Shown here piece after piece: positions 26,516 to 34,936 of a stretch of DNA of 64,000 nt. Source of the stretch: CATOSD01 sp965226695 (GTDB taxonomy: Bacteria; Chloroflexota; Dehalococcoidia; Lucifugimonadales; CATOSD01). Position 1 is the stretch's first letter. Every line of letters starts with the position of its first letter. Made by a program: the position numbers and the translations under genes. A model generated the notes under the pieces. It made no database searches. It was not told where the DNA came from and saw only the letters and a program-made list of their open reading frames with translations. Location of the stretch: positions 62,001-126,000 of the forward strand of contig OZ245405.1 of NCBI GenBank assembly GCA_965226695.1, given 5' to 3'.

Positions 26516-26545
26516 ATTGTATGCCTTGAACAAACGATACGGCAA
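26516..26545 (-). promoter_or_regulatory. promoter of the tubulin-like / coiled-coil / TSP3 operon
   Basis: On the minus strand TTGCCG (26545-26540), an 18-base spacer, then TACAAT (26521-26516). The -10 abuts the direct-repeat array. Confidence 0.55.
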
Positions 26546-26709
26546 CGCCGGGCGCGAGCGGCAACCGCATGGAGCAGGCAACGGTGCCCCGCGGCGGAGC
26601 GCATTTTCGGGCGCCGCGCATGAATCCGGGCGTCCCTGGACCGGCACGCATCCACGTACAATTCGCAGGTCGAGGCGCCCTAGCGGCGGCGGTTCAAAAT
26701 TCCTCGGAC

Positions 26710-26738
26710 TTGACAACTGCCTCTTGTTCAATAATACT
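26710..26738 (+). promoter_or_regulatory. promoter for the oligopeptide ABC ATPase pair
   Basis: TTGACA (26710-26715), followed by TAATAC at 26732-26737 (16-base spacer) or AATACT one base later (17-base spacer). It lies about 70 bases before the start at 26805. Confidence 0.65.
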
Positions 26739-26804
26739 TCCTCACAATAATCCCCCTCGTGGCAGATGACAGTGACTCAGGCTAGGAGACCGGAGGAATG
26801 GCCT

Positions 26805-27809
26805 ATGGCTAATCTACTTGAAGTCAGGGACCTCGCAACCTACTTCTTCACCCAGGATGGCGTCGTCAAAGCGGTGGATGGCATTAGCTACTACCTGGAA
26901 GAAGGCGAAGTGCTGGGCATCGTAGGAGAGAGCGGCTGCGGCAAGAGCGTGAGCGCCCTTTCGGTTATGCGGCTGGTCGCCAATCCTCCAGGCAGAACCG
27001 TAAGCGGCGAGGTCGTCTTCGAAGGCGAGGACATCCTCAAGGTGGATGAAGCCGAGATGCGGCACATCCGGGGCAACCGCATCGCCATGGTGTTCCAGGA
27101 GCCGATGACGTCACTCAACCCCGTGCTCACCATTGGACGCCAGTTGACCGAGACGCTCGAGTTGCACCAGGGAATGTCCCGATCGCAGGCGCAGACCAGG
27201 GCGAGCGAGCTGCTCACGATGGTAGGCATCCCCGACTCGATGCCCCGCCTTCGAGACTACCCCCACCAGTTCAGCGGCGGCATGAGGCAGAGGGTGATGA
27301 TCGCGATGGCGCTGAGTTGCGACCCCAAGCTCATCATCGCAGACGAGCCCACAACGGCGCTCGACGTCACGATCCAGGCCCAGATTCTGGAGCTCATGCG
27401 CGACCTCGCGCAGGAGTTGGGCACCGCCATGATCATCATCACGCACAACCTGGGCGTGGTAGCACGGTACGCCGACAGGGTGAACGTGATGTACGCGGGC
27501 AAGATAATCGAGACCGGCTCTTCGGAGGAGATCTATCACAACCCCAGGCACCCATATACGCTGGGGCTGCTCAACTCCGTTCCGCGCCTCGACGAAACTC
27601 GGCGCGTAAAGCTGGACCCCATCGAGGGCTTGCCCCCCGACCTTATCGATCTTCCGCCAGGCTGCAGCTTCGCGCCTCGCTGCAAGTTCACCTATGACAG
27701 GTGCTTGCAGGAGTCTCCGGAGTTGGAGAGCGTTCTGGAAGGACACACGGCGGCCTGCTGGCGATTCAGGGAAATTCGGGAACTCGCCGCAGCGGCCAGC
27801 ACCCGCTAA
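26805..27809 (+). CDS. oligopeptide/dipeptide ABC transporter ATPase (OppD/DppD type)
   Basis: 334 residues from ATG 26805, which has GGAGG 8 bases upstream; the ATG at 26766 is rejected. Walker A GESGCGKS (about residue 40), the LSGG-type signature FSGGMRQRVMIAMAL, Walker B LIIADEPTTALDV and the H-loop ITHNLG are all present. The C-terminal OppD extension with PPGCSFAPRCKF is complete. It energises import of peptides, nickel or opine-like solutes with OppF, two permeases and a binding protein. The last three are not in this window. The next gene follows 12 bases after its stop. Confidence 0.92.
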   Translation: MANLLEVRDLATYFFTQDGVVKAVDGISYYLEEGEVLGIVGESGCGKSVSALSVMRLVANPPGRTVSGEVVFEGEDILKVDEAEMRHIRGNRIAMVFQEPMTSLNPVLTIGRQLTETLELHQGMSRSQAQTRASELLTMVGIPDSMPRLRDYPHQFSGGMRQRVMIAMALSCDPKLIIADEPTTALDVTIQAQILELMRDLAQELGTAMIIITHNLGVVARYADRVNVMYAGKIIETGSSEEIYHNPRHPYTLGLLNSVPRLDETRRVKLDPIEGLPPDLIDLPPGCSFAPRCKFTYDRCLQESPELESVLEGHTAACWRFREIRELAAAASTR

Positions 27810-27821
27810 GGAGACGACCAA

Positions 27822-28856
27822 ATGGTAGAGATTGAACGCGCGAGTCGCGCCCCATCGGGCGAGGTGCTGCTCGAGGTCAATGACCTCGCAATGTACTTCC
27901 CGGTAACCTCTGGAATTATCTTCCAGCGCACGGTAGGCCACGTTAAGGCGGTGGACGGCGTTAGCTTTAGCATCAACCGGGGCGAGACGCTTGGCCTGGT
28001 TGGCGAGAGCGGCTGCGGCAAGACCACGACCGGGCGCTGCATTCTCCAGCTCTACAAGCCCACGGCAGGCAACGTGATATTCGAGGGCGAGAACCTGAAC
28101 GAGCTGGACGGCTCCGCGATGCGCGCCATGCGCCGCAAGATACAGGTCATCTTCCAGGACCCCTATGGCTCGCTCAATCCGCGCATGACGTGCGGCGACA
28201 TCGTGGGCGAGCCGCTGGTTGTGCACAAGCTCACTTCCGGCAAGGGCGAGTACAGGGACAGGGTGGCCGAGCTGCTGCAGGTGGTGGGCCTGAACCCGTA
28301 CATGGCAGACCGTTACCCGCACGAGTTCAGCGGCGGCCAGAGGCAGCGCATCGGCATCGCAAGGGCGCTCGCGGTAAACCCGAGCTTCATAGTTTGCGAC
28401 GAGCCGGTGTCCGCGTTGGACGTGTCCATCCAGGCGCAGGTGATCAACCTGCTCGAAGACCTGCAGGACCAGTTCGGCCTGACGTACCTGTTCATCGCTC
28501 ACGACCTGTCGGTAGTGCGCCACATCAGCGACCGCGTGGCCGTGATGTACCTGGGCCACATTGTGGAGATTGCGGACCGCCTCGAGCTGTACGACAACCC
28601 GCTGCACCCGTACACGCGGGCGCTGCTCTCGGCCGTGCCGATTCCCGACCCGGTCGTGGAGGCGCAGCGCGAGCGCATCATCCTGCAGGGTGACGTGCCG
28701 AGCCCGAGGAACCCACCTCCGGGCTGCGTGTTCCACACGCGCTGCCCCGTAGCGATCGACGACTGCCAGGCGGGCATTCCCGAGTTGCAGGAGGTTAGCC
28801 CCAACCACTGGGTCGCCTGCATACGGGCGGAGGGCTACAGCGCGCCTTCCTTCTAA
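27822..28856 (+). CDS. oligopeptide/dipeptide ABC transporter ATPase (OppF/DppF type)
   Basis: 344 residues. Walker A GESGCGKTTTGR, the Q-loop VIFQDPYGSLNPRM, signature FSGGQRQRIGIARAL, Walker B IVCDEPVSALDV and the C-terminal PPGCVFHTRCP motif are all intact. The 'QDPYGSLNPRMT' form is typical of OppF. It pairs with the OppD-type gene upstream in a two-gene transcript ending at the terminator at 28885-28920. Permease and substrate-binding genes are missing here, so this pair may serve transport modules encoded elsewhere. Confidence 0.92.
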   Translation: MVEIERASRAPSGEVLLEVNDLAMYFPVTSGIIFQRTVGHVKAVDGVSFSINRGETLGLVGESGCGKTTTGRCILQLYKPTAGNVIFEGENLNELDGSAMRAMRRKIQVIFQDPYGSLNPRMTCGDIVGEPLVVHKLTSGKGEYRDRVAELLQVVGLNPYMADRYPHEFSGGQRQRIGIARALAVNPSFIVCDEPVSALDVSIQAQVINLLEDLQDQFGLTYLFIAHDLSVVRHISDRVAVMYLGHIVEIADRLELYDNPLHPYTRALLSAVPIPDPVVEAQRERIILQGDVPSPRNPPPGCVFHTRCPVAIDDCQAGIPELQEVSPNHWVACIRAEGYSAPSF

Positions 28857-28884
28857 CGAGGGTCGAAAACCGAGCATACGACGC

Positions 28885-28920
28885 GGGGGCAGGTCTTCGG
28901 ACCTGCCCCCGTTTCTTTCT
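28885..28920 (+). terminator. Rho-independent terminator after the ABC ATPase genes
   Basis: An 11-bp perfect stem (GGGGGCAGGTC / GACCTGCCCCC) closed by a stable TTCG loop, followed by GTTTCTTTCT. It lies 28 bases after the OppF stop. It also stands just past the end of the convergent FAD oxidase gene. Confidence 0.92.
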
Positions 28921-28954
28921 GATTGCTTCCCGGCGGCCGCGGCCGCGGCGCCGC

Positions 28955-30553
28955 CTATGGGTCGATGAGCACTCCCGGGTTGAGCACGCCGTTGGGATCA
29001 ACCGCGCGCTTGGCCGCGCGCAGCGCCATGGCGAACGGCTCGGGCCGCTGCTTGTCGTACCAGGGGCGGTGCTGCCGGCCCACAGCGTGGTGGTGGGTGA
29101 TCGTACCTCCGGCTTTCATGATGGCGTCGGACGCCGCTTTCTTGACGTCGGCCATCTGCCGGGCCGTGCAGCCGGCCCGGTACAGCCCGGCGAACGTGTA
29201 GTAGGGCGCGGGGCCATCGGGGTACACGTGGGTGAAGCGGCAGTTCAGCGTTCCGCCGCCGCAAACCTCGTTCAGCGCGCGCATCGTCGCCTCCCGCACC
29301 TCGCGATCGAAGTCGGGCCAGCGGTCCCACGTGATGGCAGTTTCGAAGGTGCCGCTCACCATCCCCAGGCCGTCGGCCAGGCCGCCGCCGATGTTGATGA
29401 ACGAGTTGCGCCACGCCCCGGCGGCGCCGCTCCTTCCGGTAGGCGTTCCCGTTCCGTCGGAGATCTCGATTTCGGCATCGTCGATCTCGCCGCGGGCGGC
29501 GCGGGCGATTTCGATTGCCATTCGCATCGGCCAGTCCTGCGGCGTGTCCGCGGACTCGAACCCGAGAATCAGCAGGGCGCGCGAGCCGTCCAGCCCGGCG
29601 CCGTCGCGCGCCAGATCGGGGTCGAGCAGCCGCAGGTTGGCGGGCCACAGCTTGGCCTGGGCGATATGGCGGGTCGCCTCGTAACCCGCTTCCCATGAGG
29701 GGAACGCTACCCCCGCGGTCGCCCTGAAGACGGGCCGCTTCTGTATGCGCACCCAGGACTCGGTTATGATGCCCAGAATCCCCTCGCTTCCGATGGCGAG
29801 GCGGTCGGGGCTGGGCCCCGCGCCGCTTCCCGGCAGCCGGCGGGACTCCCACCAGCCGGCCGGCGTGAGCATCCGCACGGACTCCACGAAGTCGTCGATG
29901 TGGGTGTGGTTGGTGGCGTAGTGGCCGCCCGAGCGCGTGGCGATCCATCCCCCCAGGGTGGAGCCTGTGAAGCTCTGTGGAAAGTGGCGCAGGGTAAATC
30001 CGCCGGGCCTGAGCTGGTCTTCGAGGGCAGGACCGAATACGCCGGCCTGTATGCGCGCCGCCCTGGACATGTCGTCGATCTCCAGCACCCTGTCGAAACG
30101 GCTCATGTCGATGGTCACTATGCCGTCGTAGCCCTCCGGAGGCGTGACCCCCTCGACCACGGAGGAGCCGCCCCCATAGGGTATGGTGGCGTAGCCGCCG
30201 TTGGAGCACCACTCCAGGCAGGCCTCCAGCTCGCTGTCGCTGGCGGGATAGGCCACCACGTCGGGAGGGTTGGGAAACTCGCCGAACACGGCGCGCTCTT
30301 TGTCCGCGCCGTAGGAGTGGGCGGCGCGCTCGTAGTTGTCGGTGAAGCAGAAGGCGGCGACGGAGTCCGGGGGCGCGATTCGCGGCGCTCGCAGCCGCAG
30401 GTCGCGCGCTCGGGGAATTGGCGGGGGCGCGAGCGTTACGCCCAGCTCTTGGGAAAGCCGTTTGGCGTACGCTGCGCGCTGCGCGTCGGTGGGCTCGTCG
30501 GCCTCCAGTCCCCAGGTCCAGATGCTGCGTTTCGGCAGTGTCGGTGAGGCCAC
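28955..30553 (-). CDS. FAD-binding oxidase, alkyl-DHAP synthase-like
   Basis: 532 residues of the VAO/PCMH flavoprotein family. The FAD-binding loop is PYGGGSSVVEG (about residue 145), followed by the SFTGSTLGGWIATRSGGHYA and GSEGILGIITE segments. The C-terminus has THHHAVGR and a DPNGVLNPG ending. The N-terminal SIWTWGLEADEP and the His cluster in THHHAVGR are like alkyldihydroxyacetonephosphate synthase, where the His run is catalytic. In bacteria many such paralogs have unknown substrates, so ether-lipid synthesis is possible but not shown. It faces the ABC operon tail to tail and lies downstream of ftsZ. Confidence 0.85.
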   Translation of the reverse strand: MASPTLPKRSIWTWGLEADEPTDAQRAAYAKRLSQELGVTLAPPPIPRARDLRLRAPRIAPPDSVAAFCFTDNYERAAHSYGADKERAVFGEFPNPPDVVAYPASDSELEACLEWCSNGGYATIPYGGGSSVVEGVTPPEGYDGIVTIDMSRFDRVLEIDDMSRAARIQAGVFGPALEDQLRPGGFTLRHFPQSFTGSTLGGWIATRSGGHYATNHTHIDDFVESVRMLTPAGWWESRRLPGSGAGPSPDRLAIGSEGILGIITESWVRIQKRPVFRATAGVAFPSWEAGYEATRHIAQAKLWPANLRLLDPDLARDGAGLDGSRALLILGFESADTPQDWPMRMAIEIARAARGEIDDAEIEISDGTGTPTGRSGAAGAWRNSFINIGGGLADGLGMVSGTFETAITWDRWPDFDREVREATMRALNEVCGGGTLNCRFTHVYPDGPAPYYTFAGLYRAGCTARQMADVKKAASDAIMKAGGTITHHHAVGRQHRPWYDKQRPEPFAMALRAAKRAVDPNGVLNPGVLIDP

Positions 30554-30630
30554 GTGTGTCCTCCTTTACGCTGGTCGAGTCCGTGCGAGTGGGAGTGCAT
30601 TGTAGCACCGTGGGGAGGCCGGCAAACGCA

Positions 30631-30658
30631 GAGGGGCGGGCCCGAAGACCCGCCCCTC
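30631..30658. terminator. hairpin downstream of ftsZ
   Basis: A perfect 10-bp stem (GAGGGGCGGG with CCCGCCCCTC) and an 8-base loop, 40 bases after the ftsZ stop on the minus strand. Only a weak T-rich tail follows in that direction, so termination strength is uncertain. Confidence 0.55.
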
Positions 30659-30697
30659 CGATGGCGATGGCGCTGGGGGCGCCGTCGCCCCTGCCGT

Positions 30698-31822
30698 TTA
30701 CTGCATGTTGATGCGCGAGGGGTTGAGCTTGCGCATCTTGGTGTGCCTCCGAAGGACGGGCGGCAGGTCGATCCGCAGGAAGTCCGGGATGTTCCTGTGC
30801 TCGCTGTCTTGAGGCAGCGCTTCTTCCAGCAGGTTCTTGAGCTGCTCGTCGCGGTCGAAGGCGAGTTCGCCGCTCGCGAAGCCCGTCGCGATGATGGTGA
30901 GCTTGATTTCGTTCTCCATCTTGGTGTCGGTGGCCATGCCGAAGATGATGTTGGCTTCGGGGTCCACCTTCCGCTGGATGACCTCGGCGGCCTCGTGCAG
31001 CTCCATGAGCTTCAGGTCGCTCCCACCGGTAATGTTGAAGAGCACGCCGCGGGCGCCGTCTATCGAGACGTCCAGCAGGGGGTTGGAAATGGCGCGCTGA
31101 GCGGCTTCGCGGGCCCTGTGCTCGCCAATGCCCCAGCCTATGGACATCCAGGCGGGGCCGGCGTCCTGCATGATGGCCTGGATGTCGGCGAAGTCGAGGT
31201 TGATCTCACCGGGGACCGTGACGAGCTCGGCAATGGACTGAACTCCCATGCGCAACACGTCGTCGGCCAGCTTGAAGGCGTTCTCGGCGGTGATCTCTTC
31301 CTCGCAGATTACGCGAAGGCGCTCATTGGGAATGGCCAGCAGAGTGTCGACGTGCTCCTTGAGGCGGGTGATGCCATCCTCGGCCACCTGCGCGCGGCGC
31401 AGACCTTCAAACTCGAACGGGCGCGTAACCACGCCGACGGTCAGTGCTCCGGTCTCCTTGGCGAGTTGGGCCGCGATCGGCGCGGCTCCCGTGCCGGTGC
31501 CTCCGCCCATGCCGGCCGCGATGAACACCATGTCGGCGTCGCACATGGCCTCGTACAGCTCTTCCCTGCTCTCCTCGGCGGCGCGCATGCCCAATTCCGG
31601 GTTGCCGCCAACGCCCTTACCTCCGGTGAGCTGCTCCCCGACACGTATCCTCAGGGGCACGTCGCACAGCTCGAGGGCCTGGTCGTCAGTGTTGACGACC
31701 AGGTACTCCACGCCCGGAATGCGCTCTCTGTACATCCTAGAGACGGCGTTCGAGCCACCCCCGCCTATGCCTACGACCTTTATCCGCGCCGCCGAATCGG
31801 GGTGCGTGTTGCTGACCGCCAT
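30698..31822 (-). CDS. ftsZ: cell division protein FtsZ
   Basis: 374 residues. The GTPase core is canonical: VVGIGGGGSNAV (T1), GMGGGTGTGAAP (T4), and the T7 loop EINLDFADIQ with both catalytic Asp. The linker after the core is only about 15 residues, followed by IPDFLR, a match to the conserved C-terminal FtsA-binding peptide, and then about 25 extra basic residues (LRRHTKMRKLNPSRINMQ). It forms the Z-ring at midcell. GGGAGG stands before the ATG. It lies 82 bases downstream of ftsA in the order rsmH, ftsA, ftsZ. Confidence 0.97.
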   Translation of the reverse strand: MAVSNTHPDSAARIKVVGIGGGGSNAVSRMYRERIPGVEYLVVNTDDQALELCDVPLRIRVGEQLTGGKGVGGNPELGMRAAEESREELYEAMCDADMVFIAAGMGGGTGTGAAPIAAQLAKETGALTVGVVTRPFEFEGLRRAQVAEDGITRLKEHVDTLLAIPNERLRVICEEEITAENAFKLADDVLRMGVQSIAELVTVPGEINLDFADIQAIMQDAGPAWMSIGWGIGEHRAREAAQRAISNPLLDVSIDGARGVLFNITGGSDLKLMELHEAAEVIQRKVDPEANIIFGMATDTKMENEIKLTIIATGFASGELAFDRDEQLKNLLEEALPQDSEHRNIPDFLRIDLPPVLRRHTKMRKLNPSRINMQ

Positions 31823-31904
31823 TATGTCCCTCCCTTTTTTAATGCGCCTTGTTGCTGTTTTGTCTCGTGGTATCCGTTCCAGATACCCGGCTCGAGGTTA
31901 TTCG

Positions 31905-33245
31905 TTAGTTCCTCAAAGCCCTGAACGGCCGGGCGAAGATGGACCCTGCCCCGCTCTTGCCACTGGTGCCGTTCGCTTTGCCGTTGTGGTTGGTATGAGT
32001 AGCGTCATTGCTGTGGGCGCCATTACTGCGGGCGCCATTACTGCGGGCGCCGTTGCTGTGAGCGGCGTTGCTGTGAGCGGCGTTCACCGGGCCGGACTTG
32101 GCCTGGTCCGCCGCCCAGAGCAGTATGCCCGCGCTGGTGGAGAAAGACGGCGCCCTCAGGCCGTCGGGCATGACAACGTTGCCGTTCGGCGTGCCGATTC
32201 GTATGTTCGGACTGACCATCCTGTGCATGAGATCAAGCAGCCCGGGCATAACCGAAGCTCCGCCGGTGAGCACGATCCTCGAGTCGAACGTGTTGCGAAC
32301 GCCCGCGTCCTTGAGCTTCATCTTGATGACATCTGCCAGCTCCATCGCCCGCTCCCGCGTGAGCTGGCAGATGTCGTGCAGGTGCACCTTTCGTTCTCTG
32401 GCCGGGCCGAGCACTTGGAGCGTTATCTCTTCGTGGGCCGAGGTGCCTCCGGGGTCCGTGTGGGCGTAGTTCAGCTTTACGCTCTCGGCCGTCGAGTACG
32501 CGGTGTCGTAGATGAGCGCGATGTCGTTCGTGAACTGGAAGCCGCCTACGGCGATCGCCGAGGTGTAGTGTGGCAGTCCGTCGTGGAACACCACCAAGTC
32601 AGTGGTGCCGCCGCCGATGTCGACCAGGGTGACTACACCTTGGCGTTCGCATGGGTGCAGCACAGCCCGGCCGCTCGCCAGCGGCTCCAGCACGAGCCCA
32701 TCCACCTCTATCTCCGCCTGGCGAACCGAGTCCACCAGCATGTCGACGAGTCCCTTGGCGCCCGAGATGACGTGTGTGGTTACGTCAATGCTGTTGGTGT
32801 GCATGCCGAGTGGGCTGATGATGCCGGCGTTCCCGTCCAGCGTGTAACTGGTAGAGAGGGCGTGGATGATGGTCCGGCCTGGGGTCTCGGCGGCTTTGGC
32901 CACCTTCAGCGGCACAAGCTCCATGTCCTCGGTGGAGATCACGCCCTTCTGTCCTACCCAGTCCATGGTGTCTATACGGTTGGTGAATCTAATGTGGGCC
33001 CCGGTGACCCCAACGTATGCCGACTTTATCTCGACGCCGGCCTGGTTCTGGGCGTCCGCCACCGCCACGCGTATCGCCTTGGCAGTGGCCTCCCTGTCGG
33101 CAACAATGCCTTTCTTGAGCCCTTTGCACGGCACGATGCTATACGCCAAGACTTCGGGGTCTGCAGAGCCGTCCTGGACTCCGACGATGACGCAGACTTT
33201 GGTGGTACCCACATCTATCGCGGTTATCAGCCTTGGGTTTGCCAT
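31905..33245 (-). CDS. ftsA: cell division protein FtsA
   Basis: 446 residues. The actin-like fold with the SHS2/1C domain is recognised from AIDVGTTKVCVIVG (phosphate 1), the YVGVTGAHI segment, LVDIGGGTTDLVVF (phosphate 2) and VLTGGASVMPGLLDL (adenosine). The linker near the end is a tandem of five-residue units (AAHSN, GARSN, GAHSN; DNA about 32008-32085). The last residues, SIFARPFRALRN, look like the amphipathic membrane-targeting helix. FtsA tethers FtsZ to the membrane. The start is ATG 33245 with AAGGAA upstream. Confidence 0.95.
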   Translation of the reverse strand: MANPRLITAIDVGTTKVCVIVGVQDGSADPEVLAYSIVPCKGLKKGIVADREATAKAIRVAVADAQNQAGVEIKSAYVGVTGAHIRFTNRIDTMDWVGQKGVISTEDMELVPLKVAKAAETPGRTIIHALSTSYTLDGNAGIISPLGMHTNSIDVTTHVISGAKGLVDMLVDSVRQAEIEVDGLVLEPLASGRAVLHPCERQGVVTLVDIGGGTTDLVVFHDGLPHYTSAIAVGGFQFTNDIALIYDTAYSTAESVKLNYAHTDPGGTSAHEEITLQVLGPARERKVHLHDICQLTRERAMELADVIKMKLKDAGVRNTFDSRIVLTGGASVMPGLLDLMHRMVSPNIRIGTPNGNVVMPDGLRAPSFSTSAGILLWAADQAKSGPVNAAHSNAAHSNGARSNGARSNGAHSNDATHTNHNGKANGTSGKSGAGSIFARPFRALRN

Positions 33246-33295
33246 GTGTTCCTTACCTCTATGCCGGGTTGTGGGGTTTTACGGTTGCTTTGGCG

Positions 33296-34225
33296 TTATA
33301 TCTTTTGGGCAACGCGCATTCGAGCGCTTCTGCTGCGGGGGTTGGCCTCCACTTCATCGGATGAGGGCCGGACCACCCTTCGGCTCACCAGTTTCAACCT
33401 GGGGATATGTCCGCAAACGCATTGCGGCATCGCCGGCGGGCAAACACAGTCGGCGGCCTCGCGGCCCAGAGTGCGCTTGACCAGCCGGTCTTCGAGCGAG
33501 TGATAGCTTATGGCCGCGAGCCTGCCGCCCGGGCCCAGCACCTCGATCGCCTGCTCCAGTCCTTGTTTCAGGTTCTCCAACTCCCCATTCACATGCATAC
33601 GCAGCGCCTGAAATGTGCGGGTGGCGGGATGGACCCTGCTCCTGCGGGGTCTTCCCTTGGCCATCGCCACCACTCTCGCCAGCTCGGTGGTGGTCTCGAT
33701 TGGCCTGTTGCGAACTATCGCGCCGGCAATTCGCCTCGAAGCCCGCTCTTCGCCAAGCTCGAATATGATGTCCGCGAGCGCGGCCTGGGCGTAGGTGTTG
33801 ACCACCTCGTAAGCCGACTCCCCCGCACCGGGGTCGAAACGCATATCCAGCCGAGCCTCCCTCAGGAAGCTGAACCCCCTGCTCGGGGTCTCCACCTGCC
33901 GCGACGAGAATCCCAAGTCAAAGAGAACTCCGTCCGCACCCAGGAACCCGTGTTCCCGCGCTACCTCCGCAACGTTCGCGAAGTTGGCCTCCGCCAACGC
34001 CGCCCCAGTACCGAAAGAGGCCAACTCGCGACTCGCTGCCTCGATCGCGTCGGCATCCAGGTCCAGGCCCAGAATGCGGGGACTCGGCTCGGCGGCGGTG
34101 AGAATGGCCCGCGAGTGCCCGCCATCCCCAACGTTGCAGTCGATGTAACTGCCCTCGGGCTTCACCCCGAGAGCGTTCACGACCTCCCGTTCCATTACCG
34201 GTGTATGAACTCGCTTCCATGCCAT
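33296..34225 (-). CDS. rsmH: 16S rRNA m4C1402 methyltransferase RsmH (MraW)
   Basis: 309 residues. HTPVMEREV and the SAM site YIDCNVGDGGHSRAIL are at the N-terminus, and a helical insertion follows. FDLGFSSRQVETPSRGFSF, RTFQALRMHVNGEL and AAISYHSLEDRLVK are the standard RsmH blocks. It methylates N4 of C1402 in 16S rRNA at the P site. In most bacteria it heads the dcw cluster; here ftsA and ftsZ follow directly, and no mur or fts genes are seen between or upstream. About 50 bases separate it from ftsA. Confidence 0.95.
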   Translation of the reverse strand: MAWKRVHTPVMEREVVNALGVKPEGSYIDCNVGDGGHSRAILTAAEPSPRILGLDLDADAIEAASRELASFGTGAALAEANFANVAEVAREHGFLGADGVLFDLGFSSRQVETPSRGFSFLREARLDMRFDPGAGESAYEVVNTYAQAALADIIFELGEERASRRIAGAIVRNRPIETTTELARVVAMAKGRPRRSRVHPATRTFQALRMHVNGELENLKQGLEQAIEVLGPGGRLAAISYHSLEDRLVKRTLGREAADCVCPPAMPQCVCGHIPRLKLVSRRVVRPSSDEVEANPRSRSARMRVAQKI

Positions 34226-34438
34226 TTCGCGGGGCCGCTCCCGCCTCGCTGACCGGCCCGTTCCGGCGCCTCACACCCCTGCGAACAGGGTCCACCGGCT
34301 GTATCTAAACAATCGTGGTAAGATTGAGACTACCCGATACAATCCAGCAGCTTGGGCAAGAGTGTCACAGACGGACGCAGGCGCTTGCAAGGTAAATTCG
34401 CCCTAGTTTTGTACGGAGTATATTATTCTGTATAGCCA

Positions 34439-34936
34439 ATGTTCAGGAGGCAGACAATCTTCAAGTACGCGATTCTCACCATCAGCGACGCGGGATCCAA
34501 GGGCGAACGCGCCGATACCAGCGGCGACACGATCGAGGAAATGATGGACGGCGCGACTTTCGAGCTGGGCCTTCGCGGCATCGTGCCGGACGAGCGCGAC
34601 CAGATAGCGCAACGGCTGAGCGACTGGTGCGACTCGGAGGGGCTGGACCTGGTGCTCACGACCGGCGGCACCGGCCTGGGGCCGCGGGACGTGACGCCGG
34701 AGGCCACGCGGCAGGTGCTGGACGTGGAGGCACCGGGCATAGCGGAGGCCATGCGGGCACAGACGCTTGCCAACACGCCGTTGGCGATGCTAAGCCGGTC
34801 CACGGCGGGCGTGCGCTCCGGCTGCCTCATCGTCAACCTGCCGGGAAGCCCCAAGGCGGTGCGCGAGTGCCTGGACGTGGCGCTGCCGGCGCTGCCCCAC
34901 GCACTGGAGATGGTCAAGGGATGGCGGACGCACTAG
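34439..34936 (+). CDS. molybdopterin adenylyltransferase-like protein (MogA/MoaB family)
   Basis: 165 residues as annotated from ATG 34439. MoCF_biosynth landmarks: YAILTISDAGSKGER, VLTTGGTGLGPRDVTPEA (MPT-binding loop) and VNLPGSPKAVRECL. It adenylylates or binds molybdopterin in molybdenum-cofactor synthesis, fitting the molybdoenzyme at 39943. The start is doubtful. AGGAGG lies inside the frame at 34445-34450 and is spaced 6 bases before an ATC at 34457. Starting there gives FKYAILTISD, the usual family N-terminus, whereas the ATG at 34439 has no ribosome site. Its end overlaps trmD by 16 bases. Confidence 0.88.
   Translation: MFRRQTIFKYAILTISDAGSKGERADTSGDTIEEMMDGATFELGLRGIVPDERDQIAQRLSDWCDSEGLDLVLTTGGTGLGPRDVTPEATRQVLDVEAPGIAEAMRAQTLANTPLAMLSRSTAGVRSGCLIVNLPGSPKAVRECLDVALPALPHALEMVKGWRTH

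Larger units (their letters stand above)
26471..26804. other. divergent intergenic region (334 bp)
   Basis: Contains the tubulin-operon promoter and repeats (26474-26545), then about 160 bases with nothing recognised, then the ABC-operon promoter (26710-26738). Confidence 0.6.
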
